A program made the translations under genes and the position numbers. Positions 46,198 through 55,112 of a stretch of 64,000 nt of DNA are shown here, piece after piece; positions within the stretch are counted from its first letter, which is position 1; every line of letters starts with the position of its first letter. The DNA is from Marinobacter lipolyticus (GTDB taxonomy: Bacteria > Pseudomonadota > Gammaproteobacteria > Pseudomonadales > Oleiphilaceae), in assembly GCF_018424605.1 (NCBI RefSeq), contig NZ_QTKT01000007.1, forward strand, positions 62,001 to 126,000, in the 5' to 3' direction. Below the pieces are notes generated by a model. The model worked only from the letters and a program-made list of their open reading frames with translations, was not told where the DNA came from and ran no database searches.

Positions 46198-46941
46198 TCA
46201 GAACATGACCCTGGCACCAACCACGGCAAACCAATCTTCGGTACTGCCGCCAGAATCTCTGGCCAAATCGGCGGTGTCGCTGAATTTGCGCTCATGCACC
46301 ACACCGACGTAAGGCGAGAATGCACGGTCAAACAGGTCATAGCTCAGGCGCAAACCGACCTCGGTGGAATTCAGGCCCTTACCCACACCGATTTCCCGGT
46401 CTTCCGAAAAGGCCACCAGGCTTTCAAACGTGGCAGACACGATCCAATAGTTGGTGATCAGCAACTCGTACTCCGCCTCGAAATCCACCGACGCATCACC
46501 CTCATCGCTGACGTACAGGTTGGTGTCGATCTCGAACCAGTAAGGCGCCAGGCCGGTGAGCCCGAGCACACCATACACCCGGTCCTTTCCTTCCGGGGTA
46601 TCCACGCGAATCCCCGCCTTGGCGTCCCAGAAATCGTCTACCGGCGTTTGGGCTACGAACTGGTTCTCCAGGGTTTCCCAGGCGTTGTGGGCTTCTTCCC
46701 ACTCGCCCTCGAACAACCAGCGGAACTTGAGATCGTCGGTACCGTAGAAGGCATCGCCCTCAATCACTGCCAGTTCCTCATCGGAGTCGCTGTAGCGGTA
46801 CTCCAGCTTTTCCGCCGACACGCCCCAGAAGGTTTTGGCGGTCTGGGTTTTCTTGGCCGGATCCTCCTGGGCAATCGCGGGCCCGGTCAGCACGGCCATT
46901 GCCAAGGACAGGCCGCACAGGGGTAGCGACAGACGCTTCAT
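46198..46941 (-). CDS. copB: Copper resistance protein B (outer membrane)
   Basis: A 247-residue CopB/PcoB family protein. A signal peptide (LPLCGLSLAMAVLTGPAIAQ) precedes a beta-barrel part with alternating aromatic strands (KLEYRYSD, FRWLFEGE, YWFEIDTNLYV, SYDLFDRAFSPYVGVVHE) and a C-terminal phenylalanine (GARVMF). It acts with CopA in periplasmic and outer-membrane copper handling. The start overlaps the copA stop by four bases. The Met-rich N-terminal part of some CopB proteins is absent here. Confidence 0.9.
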   Translation of the reverse strand: MKRLSLPLCGLSLAMAVLTGPAIAQEDPAKKTQTAKTFWGVSAEKLEYRYSDSDEELAVIEGDAFYGTDDLKFRWLFEGEWEEAHNAWETLENQFVAQTPVDDFWDAKAGIRVDTPEGKDRVYGVLGLTGLAPYWFEIDTNLYVSDEGDASVDFEAEYELLITNYWIVSATFESLVAFSEDREIGVGKGLNSTEVGLRLSYDLFDRAFSPYVGVVHERKFSDTADLARDSGGSTEDWFAVVGARVMF

Positions 46942-48653
46942 GATTCGCCTCCCTGTTGTCCGTTTTTCTTGCCGTCCGCCACCGTTCTGTCCGGACCGCC
47001 CTCAACCACGATCTTGCGAAACATGCCAGACGCGGCGTGGTACGACAGGTGGCAATGGAACGCCCACTCACCCGGCGCGTCCACTTCGGTTTCCATATAT
47101 ACCGTGGTGGCGGGTGCCACGCTGATCACATGCTTCAACGGGTTCCACTTGCCCTCACCCACGTCGAGAATCGACCACATACCGTGCAGGTGCATGGGGT
47201 GAGTCATCATGGTTTCGTTGACGAACTTGAAGCGAACCCGCTCACCGTATTGCAACACGATGGGGTCGGCGTCTTCGTACTTGATGCCGTTGATGCTCCA
47301 TTCGTAGCGCTCCATGTTGCCGGTCAGCCGAAGCTCGATTTCGCGGGTTGGTTCGCGGTCTTCATACAGGGGCTTCTGAGCCTTCATATCGGCGTAGGAG
47401 AGAAACTTGCCACCGTTGCTGGCGGTAGGAATCAGGCCACTGCCCTTGGCATAGAACGGATCTTCCGGCAGGGAACTGTCACCGCCGTGATCCTTACCAC
47501 CGTGGCCCATGGCACTGTGATCCATGCCGTTGTCCTTGCCCATGTCATCTTGGTTCATCTCGCCGTGATCCATGCCAGCCATGTCACCATGATCCATGCT
47601 GCCGTGATCCATGTGCCCGGCCATATCGGCCATGGTCAACAGCGGGGCCTCTCGCAGGTCAGGCACGTCAGCGGTCATGCCTTCCTCTGGAGCCAGGGTG
47701 CCGCGGGCGAAGCCGGAGCGCCCCATGGACTCGGCAAAAATGGTGTAGGCCTGCTCATCCTTGATGCGCACAATCACATCGTAGGTCTCCGCCACGCCAA
47801 TCCGGAATTCATCCACGGTGACCGGCTGCACGTTATTGCCGTCGGCCTGCACCACGGTCATTTCCAGACCGGGAATGCGGATGTCGAAATAGGTCATGGC
47901 CGAGGAGTTGATGAAGCGCAGACGAAGGCGCTCACCCGGCTTGAACAGCCCCGTCCAGTTCTGTTCCGGCCCCTTGCCGTTGATCAGGCCGGTGAAGCCC
48001 TGCACGTCTTCGATATCCGCCTTCATCATGCGCATATCACCCCACATCATCCGGTCCATCAGCGTGGCCATGAAGCCCTTTTCACCGGACTCTTCGACGA
48101 AATCCCCCACGGTCTGCTGCTGACGGTTGTAGTAGTCCGCCGACATTTTCAGGTTGCGCATGATGCGGTCGCCGGAGTGCGGATGCTTATCGGTCAGCTG
48201 CACCACGTACTCCCGGTCGTAACGGAAGGGTTCACGGCCCTCCGGCTCGATCACAATCGCGCCGTAGGCACCGTTCGGCTCCTGGAAGCCGGAGTGGCTG
48301 TGGAACCAGTAGGTGCCGGCCTGCACAATCGGGAACTTGTAGGTGAAGGTTTCGCCGGGCTTGATACCCGGGAAACTGATACCGGGCACGCCATCCTGCT
48401 CAAACGGCAGAATCAGGCCGTGCCAGTGGATGGATGTCATTTCATCCAGATTGTTGGTGACATTGATGGTCACCTCCTCGCCTTCCTTGAACCGCAACAC
48501 CGGCCCCGGAGACGCCCCGTTGTAGCCAATGCCTTCCTTGACGAAATCACCGGTGTCTATCTCGACCCGGTCAACGGAAATATCGTATTCGCCGGCGTTG
48601 GCCGCCATGGTGGCAAAACCCGCCAGCACCGCTATCAACAATGATTTCTTCAT
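46938..48653 (-). CDS. copA: CopA-type multicopper oxidase
   Basis: A 571-residue periplasmic multicopper oxidase. After the signal peptide (KKSLLIAVLAGFATMAANA) come the copper sites: HWHG (76-79), HSHSG (118-122), MTHPMHLHGMW and HCHLSYHAASGM near the C-terminus. A Met/His/Asp-rich insert (GHMDHGSMDHGDMAGMDHGE region, about residues 360-430) should bind additional copper. The signal is of the Sec type, while many CopA proteins use Tat. Start at 48653; an ATG at 48677 overlapping the upstream gene is an alternative. It is the middle gene of a cupredoxin-copA-copB operon. Confidence 0.92.
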   Translation of the reverse strand: MKKSLLIAVLAGFATMAANAGEYDISVDRVEIDTGDFVKEGIGYNGASPGPVLRFKEGEEVTINVTNNLDEMTSIHWHGLILPFEQDGVPGISFPGIKPGETFTYKFPIVQAGTYWFHSHSGFQEPNGAYGAIVIEPEGREPFRYDREYVVQLTDKHPHSGDRIMRNLKMSADYYNRQQQTVGDFVEESGEKGFMATLMDRMMWGDMRMMKADIEDVQGFTGLINGKGPEQNWTGLFKPGERLRLRFINSSAMTYFDIRIPGLEMTVVQADGNNVQPVTVDEFRIGVAETYDVIVRIKDEQAYTIFAESMGRSGFARGTLAPEEGMTADVPDLREAPLLTMADMAGHMDHGSMDHGDMAGMDHGEMNQDDMGKDNGMDHSAMGHGGKDHGGDSSLPEDPFYAKGSGLIPTASNGGKFLSYADMKAQKPLYEDREPTREIELRLTGNMERYEWSINGIKYEDADPIVLQYGERVRFKFVNETMMTHPMHLHGMWSILDVGEGKWNPLKHVISVAPATTVYMETEVDAPGEWAFHCHLSYHAASGMFRKIVVEGGPDRTVADGKKNGQQGGES

Positions 48654-48666
48654 GGAGAACACCCGT

Positions 48667-49203
48667 TTATTCAACATCAAGATCGCCGACCATGCCTGCC
48701 TGGTAGTGGCCCGGCACGTTGCAGGCAAACTCAAGACTGGAGGCTTCACTGAAGGTCCAGATGATCTCCTTGCTCTCACCGGGCTCCATCAGCACGCTGT
48801 TGGGGTCGTCGTGTTTCATGGAATGGCCGTCGCCCATGTCCATTTCCATCATCTCGTGATCAATACGATCCCCTTTGATCACACCATGCTCTACCATCAT
48901 CTGCATTTCGTCCTGATGGGCCTCGTGCATGTCTGCGGTGCCGATGTTGAATTCGTGCACCAGGGCCCCCTCGTTCTTCACGCGGAAGCGAACGGTTTCA
49001 CCCGCTTTCACTGAGATGGATTCCGGCTCGTAATAGTTGTCCCGCATAGTCACTTCAATGGTGCGGGACACGTTCTCGGCCGTGCCGGGTTCGCCGACTG
49101 CACCACCACCGTGGTGGCCACCGTGTTCGCCGGCAGCGTGAACGCCGGAGGAAAACGCCAGAGCGAAGGCCGGCAGCAGCGCCTGTTTAAGAGTCGGATT
49201 CAT
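48667..49203 (-). CDS. Plastocyanin/azurin-like cupredoxin
   Basis: A 178-residue exported cupredoxin with a signal peptide (ALLPAFALAFSSGVHAAG) and a type-1 copper site: His in LVHEFN, then Cys-His-Met in FACNVPGHYQAGM. A Met/His-rich insert lies between the copper ligands (QMMVEHGVIKGDRIDHEMME, MDMGDGHSMKHDD). GGGAGA precedes the ATG. It is the first gene of the copper operon and may donate or accept copper for CopA. Confidence 0.88.
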   Translation of the reverse strand: MNPTLKQALLPAFALAFSSGVHAAGEHGGHHGGGAVGEPGTAENVSRTIEVTMRDNYYEPESISVKAGETVRFRVKNEGALVHEFNIGTADMHEAHQDEMQMMVEHGVIKGDRIDHEMMEMDMGDGHSMKHDDPNSVLMEPGESKEIIWTFSEASSLEFACNVPGHYQAGMVGDLDVE

Positions 49204-49267
49204 CGGTATCTCCCTGGGGTTTTAAGCAAAGGGTTTTGAGTAATGGCCAATACTCTGCCCCAGCAAC

Positions 49268-49317
49268 CTGAATCCTTGCTGAATTTTCCGGTGCACCGGT
49301 TTTCAGGTTACATTCAG
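49268..49317. promoter_or_regulatory. Symmetric repeat operator between cop genes and two-component system
   Basis: Two direct-repeat pairs face each other. On the plus strand CTGAAT occurs at 49268-49273 and 49279-49284; on the minus strand CTGAAT (49317-49312) and CTGAAA (49306-49301). Each pair has an 11-base period, typical of OmpR/PhoB-type regulator sites. Between them is the perfect palindrome CCGGTGCACCGG (49288-49299). The regulator encoded at 49362 is the likely binder, controlling both directions. Confidence 0.65.
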
Positions 49318-49361
49318 CCAATGGCTCTACACTCAGGCAACTTCACGACGCGGGAACCTTC

Positions 49362-50027
49362 ATGCGATTGCTTCTGGTGGAAGACGACACTCTGATTGCC
49401 GACAGCCTGAACCGCCAGCTGACGGCCGCTGGCTTCACGGTGGATCAGGCACCAACAGCGAAACAGGCAGAACAGCTGGGCAAACAGGAAGACTACCGTG
49501 CGGTGGTACTGGACCTGGGGCTGCCTGATGGCAACGGCCTGAGCGTGCTCAAGAACTGGCGCGCCGACAAGCTGGCCATGCCGGTGCTGATTCTGACCGC
49601 GCGGGGCGACTGGCAGGACAAGGTCAACGGCCTCAAGGCCGGCGCCGATGATTACCTGGCAAAACCCTTCCAGACCGAAGAGCTGCTGGCGCGGCTGAAC
49701 GCCCTGATTCGCCGCAGCGAAGGCCGGGTAGAGGCCAAACTGGCCGCCGGTGGTTTCGAGCTGGATGAGTACCGACAGTGCCTGCAGACCCCGGACGGCC
49801 AGGAACATTCTCTCACCGGCACCGAGTTCCGCCTGCTGCGCTGCCTGATGAGCCGCCCCGGCCAACTGTTCTCCAAGGAGCAACTGCTGGAGCAGCTGTA
49901 CAACCTGAACGACAGTCCCAGTGACAACACCATCGAGGCCTACGTGCGGCGGCTGCGGAAAATCACCGGCACCGACGTCATCACCACCCGCCGCGGCCAG
50001 GGGTATATTTTCAATGCCATGGATTAA
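49362..50027 (+). CDS. OmpR/PhoB-type response regulator, probably copper-responsive
   Basis: A 221-residue response regulator with a receiver domain (phosphoacceptor Asp in VVLDLGLPDGNG, about residue 51; Lys in LAKPF) and a winged-helix DNA-binding domain (LTGTEFRLLRCLMSRPGQLF, DNTIEAYVRRLRKI). GGGAA precedes the ATG. It overlaps the histidine kinase gene by 14 bases. It is divergent from the cupredoxin-copA-copB operon, so a CopR-like role is likely, but the closest relatives by sequence could equally be PhoP/QseB-type. Confidence 0.85.
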   Translation: MRLLLVEDDTLIADSLNRQLTAAGFTVDQAPTAKQAEQLGKQEDYRAVVLDLGLPDGNGLSVLKNWRADKLAMPVLILTARGDWQDKVNGLKAGADDYLAKPFQTEELLARLNALIRRSEGRVEAKLAAGGFELDEYRQCLQTPDGQEHSLTGTEFRLLRCLMSRPGQLFSKEQLLEQLYNLNDSPSDNTIEAYVRRLRKITGTDVITTRRGQGYIFNAMD

Positions 50028-51363
50028 TCCCCGCGGCTCCATCCGCAAAAGCCTGCTCACGCTGCTATTGCCGGCCGCCATTGCGCTGATGGTTGCCGCC
50101 TGGATTGTTCACGGCCTGCTGCTGGAACGCATGGCCCGGGGATTTGTGGAAGACCGGCTGCAGGACGAGGTCGCATTTCTGGAGCACCAGTTACGTCAGT
50201 CCGGTTCTGACGAGATTCGTAATATCTCCGCCGGTGATTATTTTGAAGAGGTCTTCCATCACGCCTTTGCGATACGAGTCGGGGAACAGGTTCACAGCTC
50301 GCCCGAGCTTTGGGCGCCGGCATTACAACCACTGCTGGCTGAGGCGCGTAGCGGGTTCGTTCGCCAGACCCACACCGAGGCCAGCGCCGCGATCACGGAT
50401 TTCCTGGCGTACCGAAAGGCCCTGAACCTGGAGGGGGAACCCGTAGTCATTGTGGTAGCAGAGGATCTGACGACCCTACAGCACAGTCAGCAGGAGCTGC
50501 ATATCTGGACCGCCGTCGTCTCCGGTATATTGTTAATATTGCTGTTGCTGGCGATCTGGCAGGCCATCCGACTCTCCCTGCGTTCTGTCGCCCAGCTCCA
50601 ACAGGGCCTGAAATCTCTGCAAACCGGTGACCGCCATCGACTCAATATGGACGCGCCGGCGGAGTTCCAGCCACTGATCCGCCAGCTCAATCTACTTATG
50701 GATACGTTGGATCAAAGGCTGACGCGATCCCGCGATGCGCTCGCGAACCTATCTCACAGCGTAAAGACCCCGGTGTCGGCCGTACGTCAGGTTCTGGAAG
50801 ACGACACCCGCGCCCTGGACCCGGAAATGCGGCAGCACCTTGCCCAACGGCTGTCCGACATCGACCACCAGCTTGAGAGCGAGATGCGCCGCGGCCGTTT
50901 CGCCGGACCGCAGGCGGGCAAGGCGGCACAACCCGTCAGTCAGGCGCGAGACCTGCTGTGGATGATGGGACGACTGTATACTGATAAAAACTTTGAACTG
51001 GAAAGCACCCTGGGCCCGGACACTCGATGGCCAATTGAAGAGCATGACCTGAACGAGATCCTCGGCAACCTCCTGGACAACGCAGGCAAATGGGCCGCAC
51101 GAAGTTCAGTGCTCACTCTGGAAGACAGCGGGAACCAACTGATGATCACGGTGGAAGACGACGGTCCGGGCGTCGATCCCAAGGAACTCCCATCCCTGGG
51201 CACCCGGGGTGTAAGGCTGGACGAACAGACACCCGGACACGGCTTGAGCCTGGCCATCGCCAGGGAAATCACAGAACGTTACGATGGGCGCCTGCGGTTC
51301 AGCAATCGCGCAACTGGCGGGTTAAGTGTTTGCGCCACCATGCCCAGAGAACGCCACGGGTAA
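50014..51363 (+). CDS. Sensor histidine kinase
   Basis: A 449-residue membrane kinase. Two membrane spans (LLTLLLPAAIALMVAAWIVH and AVVSGILLILLLLAIW) enclose a periplasmic sensor of about 130 residues; then HAMP, a phosphoacceptor helix (NLSHSVKTPVSAVRQVL) and an ATPase domain (NLLDNAGKWA, EDDGPGV). The G2 box reads GHGLSLAIA instead of the usual GHGLGLAIA. The start at 50014 lies inside the regulator gene. The sensor is probably for copper, judging by neighbours only. Confidence 0.85.
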   Translation: MPWINPRGSIRKSLLTLLLPAAIALMVAAWIVHGLLLERMARGFVEDRLQDEVAFLEHQLRQSGSDEIRNISAGDYFEEVFHHAFAIRVGEQVHSSPELWAPALQPLLAEARSGFVRQTHTEASAAITDFLAYRKALNLEGEPVVIVVAEDLTTLQHSQQELHIWTAVVSGILLILLLLAIWQAIRLSLRSVAQLQQGLKSLQTGDRHRLNMDAPAEFQPLIRQLNLLMDTLDQRLTRSRDALANLSHSVKTPVSAVRQVLEDDTRALDPEMRQHLAQRLSDIDHQLESEMRRGRFAGPQAGKAAQPVSQARDLLWMMGRLYTDKNFELESTLGPDTRWPIEEHDLNEILGNLLDNAGKWAARSSVLTLEDSGNQLMITVEDDGPGVDPKELPSLGTRGVRLDEQTPGHGLSLAIAREITERYDGRLRFSNRATGGLSVCATMPRERHG

Positions 51364-51369
51364 TCGACC

Positions 51370-51822
51370 ATGAAAATCGGAGAAATCTCGAAAGCGACCG
51401 GAATTCCGGTGGAATCCATCCGTTACTACGAGAAAATCGGCCTGCTACCGGAGCCGGCGCGGCTGGACAGCGGCTACCGCGACTACCGCCAGAGCCACCT
51501 CGACCGGCTGCTGTTCATCCGGCGCTGTCGCAACCTCGACATGGCGCAGGATGAAATCCGCGAGCTGATCCGCTTTGCTGACCAGCCCGACGCCGATTGC
51601 AGCCAGGTGGATGCGCTGTTGGCACGCCACCTGAACCATGTACGAGAGCGCCTGCGGGAGCTGGCGAGCCTGGAGGAAACGCTGGAGCAGTTGCAGCAAG
51701 CCTGTTCGCAGGGCCGCACGGTCAGTGAGTGCGGCATCCTGGGCGGATTGACCGCCGAGTCCGGTGAGCAGTCTCCCGCTGACCATCACAACCACGTGCC
51801 GGGCACCCACGGAACCCGCTGA
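51370..51822 (+). CDS. cadR: MerR-family Cd/Pb-type regulator
   Basis: A 150-residue MerR regulator close to the CadR/PbrR group. N-terminal DNA-binding part: KIGEISKATGIPVESIRYYE. Metal-binding cysteines are at 77 (DADCSQVD), 112 (QQACSQG) and 121 (SECGIL), plus a His-rich tail (DHHNHVPGTH). These positions fit the three-cysteine site for Cd(II)/Pb(II), with the last one two residues further on than usual. It starts six bases after the kinase gene. The MerR-type promoter at 51842 should be its target. Confidence 0.87.
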   Translation: MKIGEISKATGIPVESIRYYEKIGLLPEPARLDSGYRDYRQSHLDRLLFIRRCRNLDMAQDEIRELIRFADQPDADCSQVDALLARHLNHVRERLRELASLEETLEQLQQACSQGRTVSECGILGGLTAESGEQSPADHHNHVPGTHGTR

Positions 51823-51841
51823 AGATTTCTGCTATCCGTGG

Positions 51842-51872
51842 TTGACTCTGTAGCAGCTACAGGGTTTTCAAT
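51842..51872 (+). promoter_or_regulatory. MerR-type promoter of the CDF exporter gene
   Basis: -35 TTGACT (51842-51847) and -10 TTCAAT (51867-51872) are separated by 19 bases, the long spacing typical for MerR-activated promoters. The spacer holds the palindrome CTGTAGC-A-GCTACAG (51848-51862), which extends to 51845-51865 with one mismatched pair. Confidence 0.8.
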
Positions 51873-51900
51873 GAGTACAATCTGATAACAGGAGGTATTC

Positions 51901-52563
51901 ATGGCTTGTAGCTGCTCAGCTCCCGAACCCAAATCCCCCGCCCCGGGCTTTCGCAAAGCCCTGTGGGTCGCATTGTGGGTTAACCTGATCATGTTCCTGG
52001 TGGAGGGTGTTGCCAGCCTTCAGTCCGGATCGGTGTCGCTGATGGCCGATGCCATCGACTTCTTCGGCGACAGTGCCAACTATCTGCTTTCACTGTCTGT
52101 GCTGTCCATGGGTATGCTGTGGCGGGGCCGCGCGGCACTGGTGAAAGGCATGACCATGACCGTATTCGGCGTCGCCGTTCTGGGCCGCGCCGTGTGGGTG
52201 GCCCAGAGTGGCATCACACCGGAACCCCTGACCATGGGCGCCGTAGGCCTGCTGGCCCTGGCCGCCAATATGGCGGTTGCCATTCTGCTGTTCCGATTCC
52301 GCGAGGGCGATTCCGACATGCGTTCGGTGTGGCTGTGCAGCCGCAATGACGCCATCGGCAATGTGGCGGTGATGGTGGCCGCGCTGGGCGTATTCGGCAC
52401 CGGTACCGCCTGGCCGGATCTGGCGGTGGCCGCGGTGATGGGTGGCCTGGCGATCACCTCGGGCATCAGTGTGGTGCGCCACGCCCGCAGCGACATCCGG
52501 GAAGCCCGCGGCGCTCAGGCTTCGGGCTTTACGGGAGAACCAGCGCCACCATCACCGGAATGA
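51901..52563 (+). CDS. Cation diffusion facilitator-type exporter, short form
   Basis: A 220-residue membrane protein with about six spans and a CDF-like core: DAIDFFGDSANYLLSL in the second span and SRNDAIGNVAVMV in the fifth give the acidic metal site. It begins with a Cys pair (ACSCSAPE) that could bind soft metal ions. The cytoplasmic C-terminal domain of classical CDF proteins is missing. GGAGG precedes the ATG. Under a MerR-type promoter next to a cadR-like gene, it likely exports Cd, Zn or Pb. Confidence 0.78.
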   Translation: MACSCSAPEPKSPAPGFRKALWVALWVNLIMFLVEGVASLQSGSVSLMADAIDFFGDSANYLLSLSVLSMGMLWRGRAALVKGMTMTVFGVAVLGRAVWVAQSGITPEPLTMGAVGLLALAANMAVAILLFRFREGDSDMRSVWLCSRNDAIGNVAVMVAALGVFGTGTAWPDLAVAAVMGGLAITSGISVVRHARSDIREARGAQASGFTGEPAPPSPE

Positions 52564-53449
52564 ACGCCAGCGCGAACAGGGTACTGAGCAGCGCGGTGCC
52601 CGCTGCCTGCCTTGGTGCGGTATCCAGCAGCGTGGCGATTACCACGGTGTTGGCGGCAATCGGGGTGATGGAAATGAGGAAGATGGCCTGGTAGACCGCC
52701 AGGTCATAGATGCCGAACAGGTTAGCGTCCAGCCACCAGAACAGCAGGGCCACCACCGGCCAGGTCACGAACTTGCCGAGGAACGCCAGGCCGGTGAACC
52801 GCAGGTTGCCGGCCAGGCCGCGGAAACTGAGGATGCCCATGCCGATGATCATCATGCCGAGAATGCTGTAGGCGCCCCGCAGGTTATCGAACAGCGGGGT
52901 AAACACCTCTGGTATGGACAGGCCGGAAAGATTCAGCACCACCGCCAGCATGAACGCGTAAACCGACGGCAGGCGCGCCACCCGCACCAGGGAATCCTTC
53001 AAGCTGTAGCGCCCTCTGGCCGCCAGGTAAAACCCCACTGAATTCTCGAACAGGGTGGTGCCGAGCATGCACACAATGTACAGGGCCAGGCCCTCCTGCC
53101 CGAACAGCAACAGCGCCACCGGGATACCGAAGTAACCGGTATTGCCGGTGCCCACGGAGAGCGGCATCAGGCTGGCGCTGCCGTCGCGGATAAAGCGGCG
53201 GGCCAGCCAGTGGTGCGCCACGCCAATGACCGAGCACAGGCCGAAGGTGAGCAGCGGCAACAGGATGACTTCCGGAGACAGGGGCGCCGCCATTACTCCC
53301 GAGAACACCACCGACGGGGTCATGATGTACAGCATGATGCCGGCGATATGCTTACCGCTGGCTTCCAGGTAACGGCCGGAAAGCCAGCCCAGGATCACGG
53401 TGACATACAGGGGAAGCAGTTTGTAGAAAAGGGCCAGCGCGGCTGCCAT
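52529..53449 (-). CDS. AEC (auxin efflux carrier) family transporter
   Basis: A 306-residue membrane protein with about ten spans. The AEC pattern includes PSVVFSGVMA near the N-terminus, SVGTGNTGYFGIPVALLLFG in the middle and TPIAANTVVIATLLD near the end. Substrates in bacteria include malate and other organic acids; here it is unknown. Its 3' end overlaps the convergent CDF gene by 35 bases. Confidence 0.85.
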   Translation of the reverse strand: MAAALALFYKLLPLYVTVILGWLSGRYLEASGKHIAGIMLYIMTPSVVFSGVMAAPLSPEVILLPLLTFGLCSVIGVAHHWLARRFIRDGSASLMPLSVGTGNTGYFGIPVALLLFGQEGLALYIVCMLGTTLFENSVGFYLAARGRYSLKDSLVRVARLPSVYAFMLAVVLNLSGLSIPEVFTPLFDNLRGAYSILGMMIIGMGILSFRGLAGNLRFTGLAFLGKFVTWPVVALLFWWLDANLFGIYDLAVYQAIFLISITPIAANTVVIATLLDTAPRQAAGTALLSTLFALAFIPVMVALVLP

Positions 53450-53543
53450 GGCTACTCCGATCAGGGCGGTGTCAGAATCCGGGCGGGCAGTCTATCATCA
53501 CCGGGGGAGCCGCGCTTTTATTGACCCGGCCAATAACGCTTAA

Positions 53544-53555
53544 TGATTCAAGTCA
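53544..53555. promoter_or_regulatory. FNR-like core upstream of the Crp/Fnr gene
   Basis: TGATTCAAGTCA has the TGA-N6-TCA core of FNR/DNR boxes in an AT-rich setting, 64 bases before the regulator gene. Flanking bases deviate from consensus. It could be an autoregulatory site. Confidence 0.35.
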
Positions 53556-53618
53556 TTTAACATGTTTTTGACTTACTGGAATACTGTCCTTTTCTGAACA
53601 GAAGCGAGTTCACGTGCG

Positions 53619-54326
53619 ATGAAACTCCCTACCGGATCCTCTCTGTCGTCCGCCCCCTGCTACCTGGGCAAGCGTAACCCGGACATCATTGAAACCCCCT
53701 CCGCCCCGGCGCGGCAGGCACTGATCAATGGCTTGAGCCGGGTATTCGGCATCCATCTGAACGACGAAGCCAGCACCCCGGACCAACGTTTTCTGCGAGA
53801 ACTGTCGCAGCTGTTCCAGCAACAGCGCGTAGAAGCAGAACACAAGCTGGAACGCCACGACCAGCCCTGGGGCCACGTGTATCTTATTCAGTACGGCATC
53901 CTGCGCCTGTTCCGGGAAGCTCCAAACGGCCAAACCGCCATTCACCATTTTTTCGCCGAAGGCGACATGGTCTGGCCGGTCTTCGGCCGCAGCCGCACGG
54001 CGCGAAATACCCTGTGCCTGACTTCAGTGACACCGGCAACGCTCTGGGTCGCTGACTTTTCCGCCTTCCGCTCCGCGTTGCAGGCCCAGGGAGACGGCGC
54101 CTGGTCCGGGTTTGCACTGGCGCTGACGGAAGAACTGGCGGAACTCACCAGCATGCGGGAATTTCGCAAACAGACGATGTCCGCGCGGGAGCGCTATCTG
54201 TTGCTGCTGGATGAGTATCCCGAGCTGATCAAGCGGGTTCCTGATAATCAGCTGGCGTCGTGGCTGGGCGTGGTGCCCGCCACCTTTTCACGGATCAAGA
54301 GTGCATTGAAAGCGGGTCAGAAATAA
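53619..54326 (+). CDS. Crp/Fnr family transcriptional regulator
   Basis: A 235-residue Crp/Fnr-type protein. The effector domain (HDQPWGHVYLIQYGILRLFR, HFFAEGDMVWPVFG) is followed by a degenerate DNA-binding helix region (DNQLASWLGVVPATFSRIKS). The FNR-type N-terminal cysteine set is missing; only single cysteines (Cys14 and one near residue 131) are present, so oxygen sensing through a cluster is unlikely. It might be a NO- or metabolite-responsive member. The gene ends just before a terminator that serves the convergent wrbA. Confidence 0.8.
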   Translation: MKLPTGSSLSSAPCYLGKRNPDIIETPSAPARQALINGLSRVFGIHLNDEASTPDQRFLRELSQLFQQQRVEAEHKLERHDQPWGHVYLIQYGILRLFREAPNGQTAIHHFFAEGDMVWPVFGRSRTARNTLCLTSVTPATLWVADFSAFRSALQAQGDGAWSGFALALTEELAELTSMREFRKQTMSARERYLLLLDEYPELIKRVPDNQLASWLGVVPATFSRIKSALKAGQK

Positions 54327-54356
54327 AAAAAGGGCAGGCCTGAACGGCCTGCCCTT
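54325..54356 (-). terminator. Rho-independent terminator of wrbA
   Basis: Perfect 11-base stem AAGGGCAGGCC / GGCCTGCCCTT with a five-base loop, followed on the minus strand by a run of T. It also lies right behind the stop of the Crp/Fnr gene. Confidence 0.9.
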
Positions 54357-54376
54357 GCTGCATCGCGCCAAGCGGA

Positions 54377-54976
54377 TCAGCCGTGCAGTTTCACTGCCAG
54401 CTCGGCCACATGCTTGCCCTGATAGCGAGCGATGTTCAGCTCCTTCTCGCTGGGCTGACGTGAGCCGTCTCCGCCGGCAATGGTGGAAGCGCCATAGGGC
54501 GTGCCGCCGTTCATTTCAGAGATATCAAAGAAGTCCGGAATACCGTAGCCCAGCGGCACGATGACCATGCCGTGATGTGCCAGGGTGGTCCAGAACGAAC
54601 TGATGGTGTGCTCCTGTCCACCGCCGGTGCCGGTGGAGGTGAACACGCTGGCTACCTTGCCGTGGAGTTTGCCTTCAGCCCACAGGCCGCCGGTCTGATC
54701 CAGGAAGGTGCGCATCTGCCCCGCCATGTTGCCGAAGCGGGTTGGCGTGCCGAAAATGATCGCATCGTAGTCGGCCAGCTCTTTCGGATCGGCTACCGGC
54801 GCTGACTGGTCGGCCTTGCCACCGGCATTGAGAAACGCCTGATCCGCCATGGTTTCCGGCACACGTTTTACCGTCACCTCCGCCCCGGACACCGATTTAG
54901 CGCCTGCGGCGATGGTGTCCGCCATGGTTTCGATGTGGCCGTACATTGAATAATACAGAACAAGAACTTTAGCCAT
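54377..54976 (-). CDS. wrbA: NAD(P)H:quinone oxidoreductase WrbA
   Basis: A 199-residue flavodoxin-like FMN protein of the WrbA type. It shows the FMN phosphate loop [34 protein letters not shown], and [14 protein letters not shown], all characteristic. It reduces quinones by two electrons and protects against oxidative stress. AGGAGG nine bases before the ATG is a strong ribosome-binding site. It is transcribed alone and ends at the terminator at 54325-54356. Confidence 0.95.
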   Translation of the reverse strand: MAKVLVLYYSMYGHIETMADTIAAGAKSVSGAEVTVKRVPETMADQAFLNAGGKADQSAPVADPKELADYDAIIFGTPTRFGNMAGQMRTFLDQTGGLWAEGKLHGKVASVFTSTGTGGGQEHTISSFWTTLAHHGMVIVPLGYGIPDFFDISEMNGGTPYGASTIAGGDGSRQPSEKELNIARYQGKHVAELAVKLHG

Positions 54977-55112
54977 GACCTGAGACCTCCTGCGTCTTCA
55001 GTAAGTGATGCAGGCAGGTTACCGCGGCCCTTGCGCCACGAAAACCGGAAGATTTCCGCAGGGATGTTCAGTTTTTTCGAACAATTTCACAGAACCGTCA
55101 TCCGACAGCCGT

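Noticed and set aside
46956..48644. Long plus-strand frame (562 codons) opposite the multicopper oxidase gene
   Set aside because: Its translation is His/Val/Gly-rich low-complexity text mirroring the codon use of copA on the other strand; no ribosome-binding site or domain.
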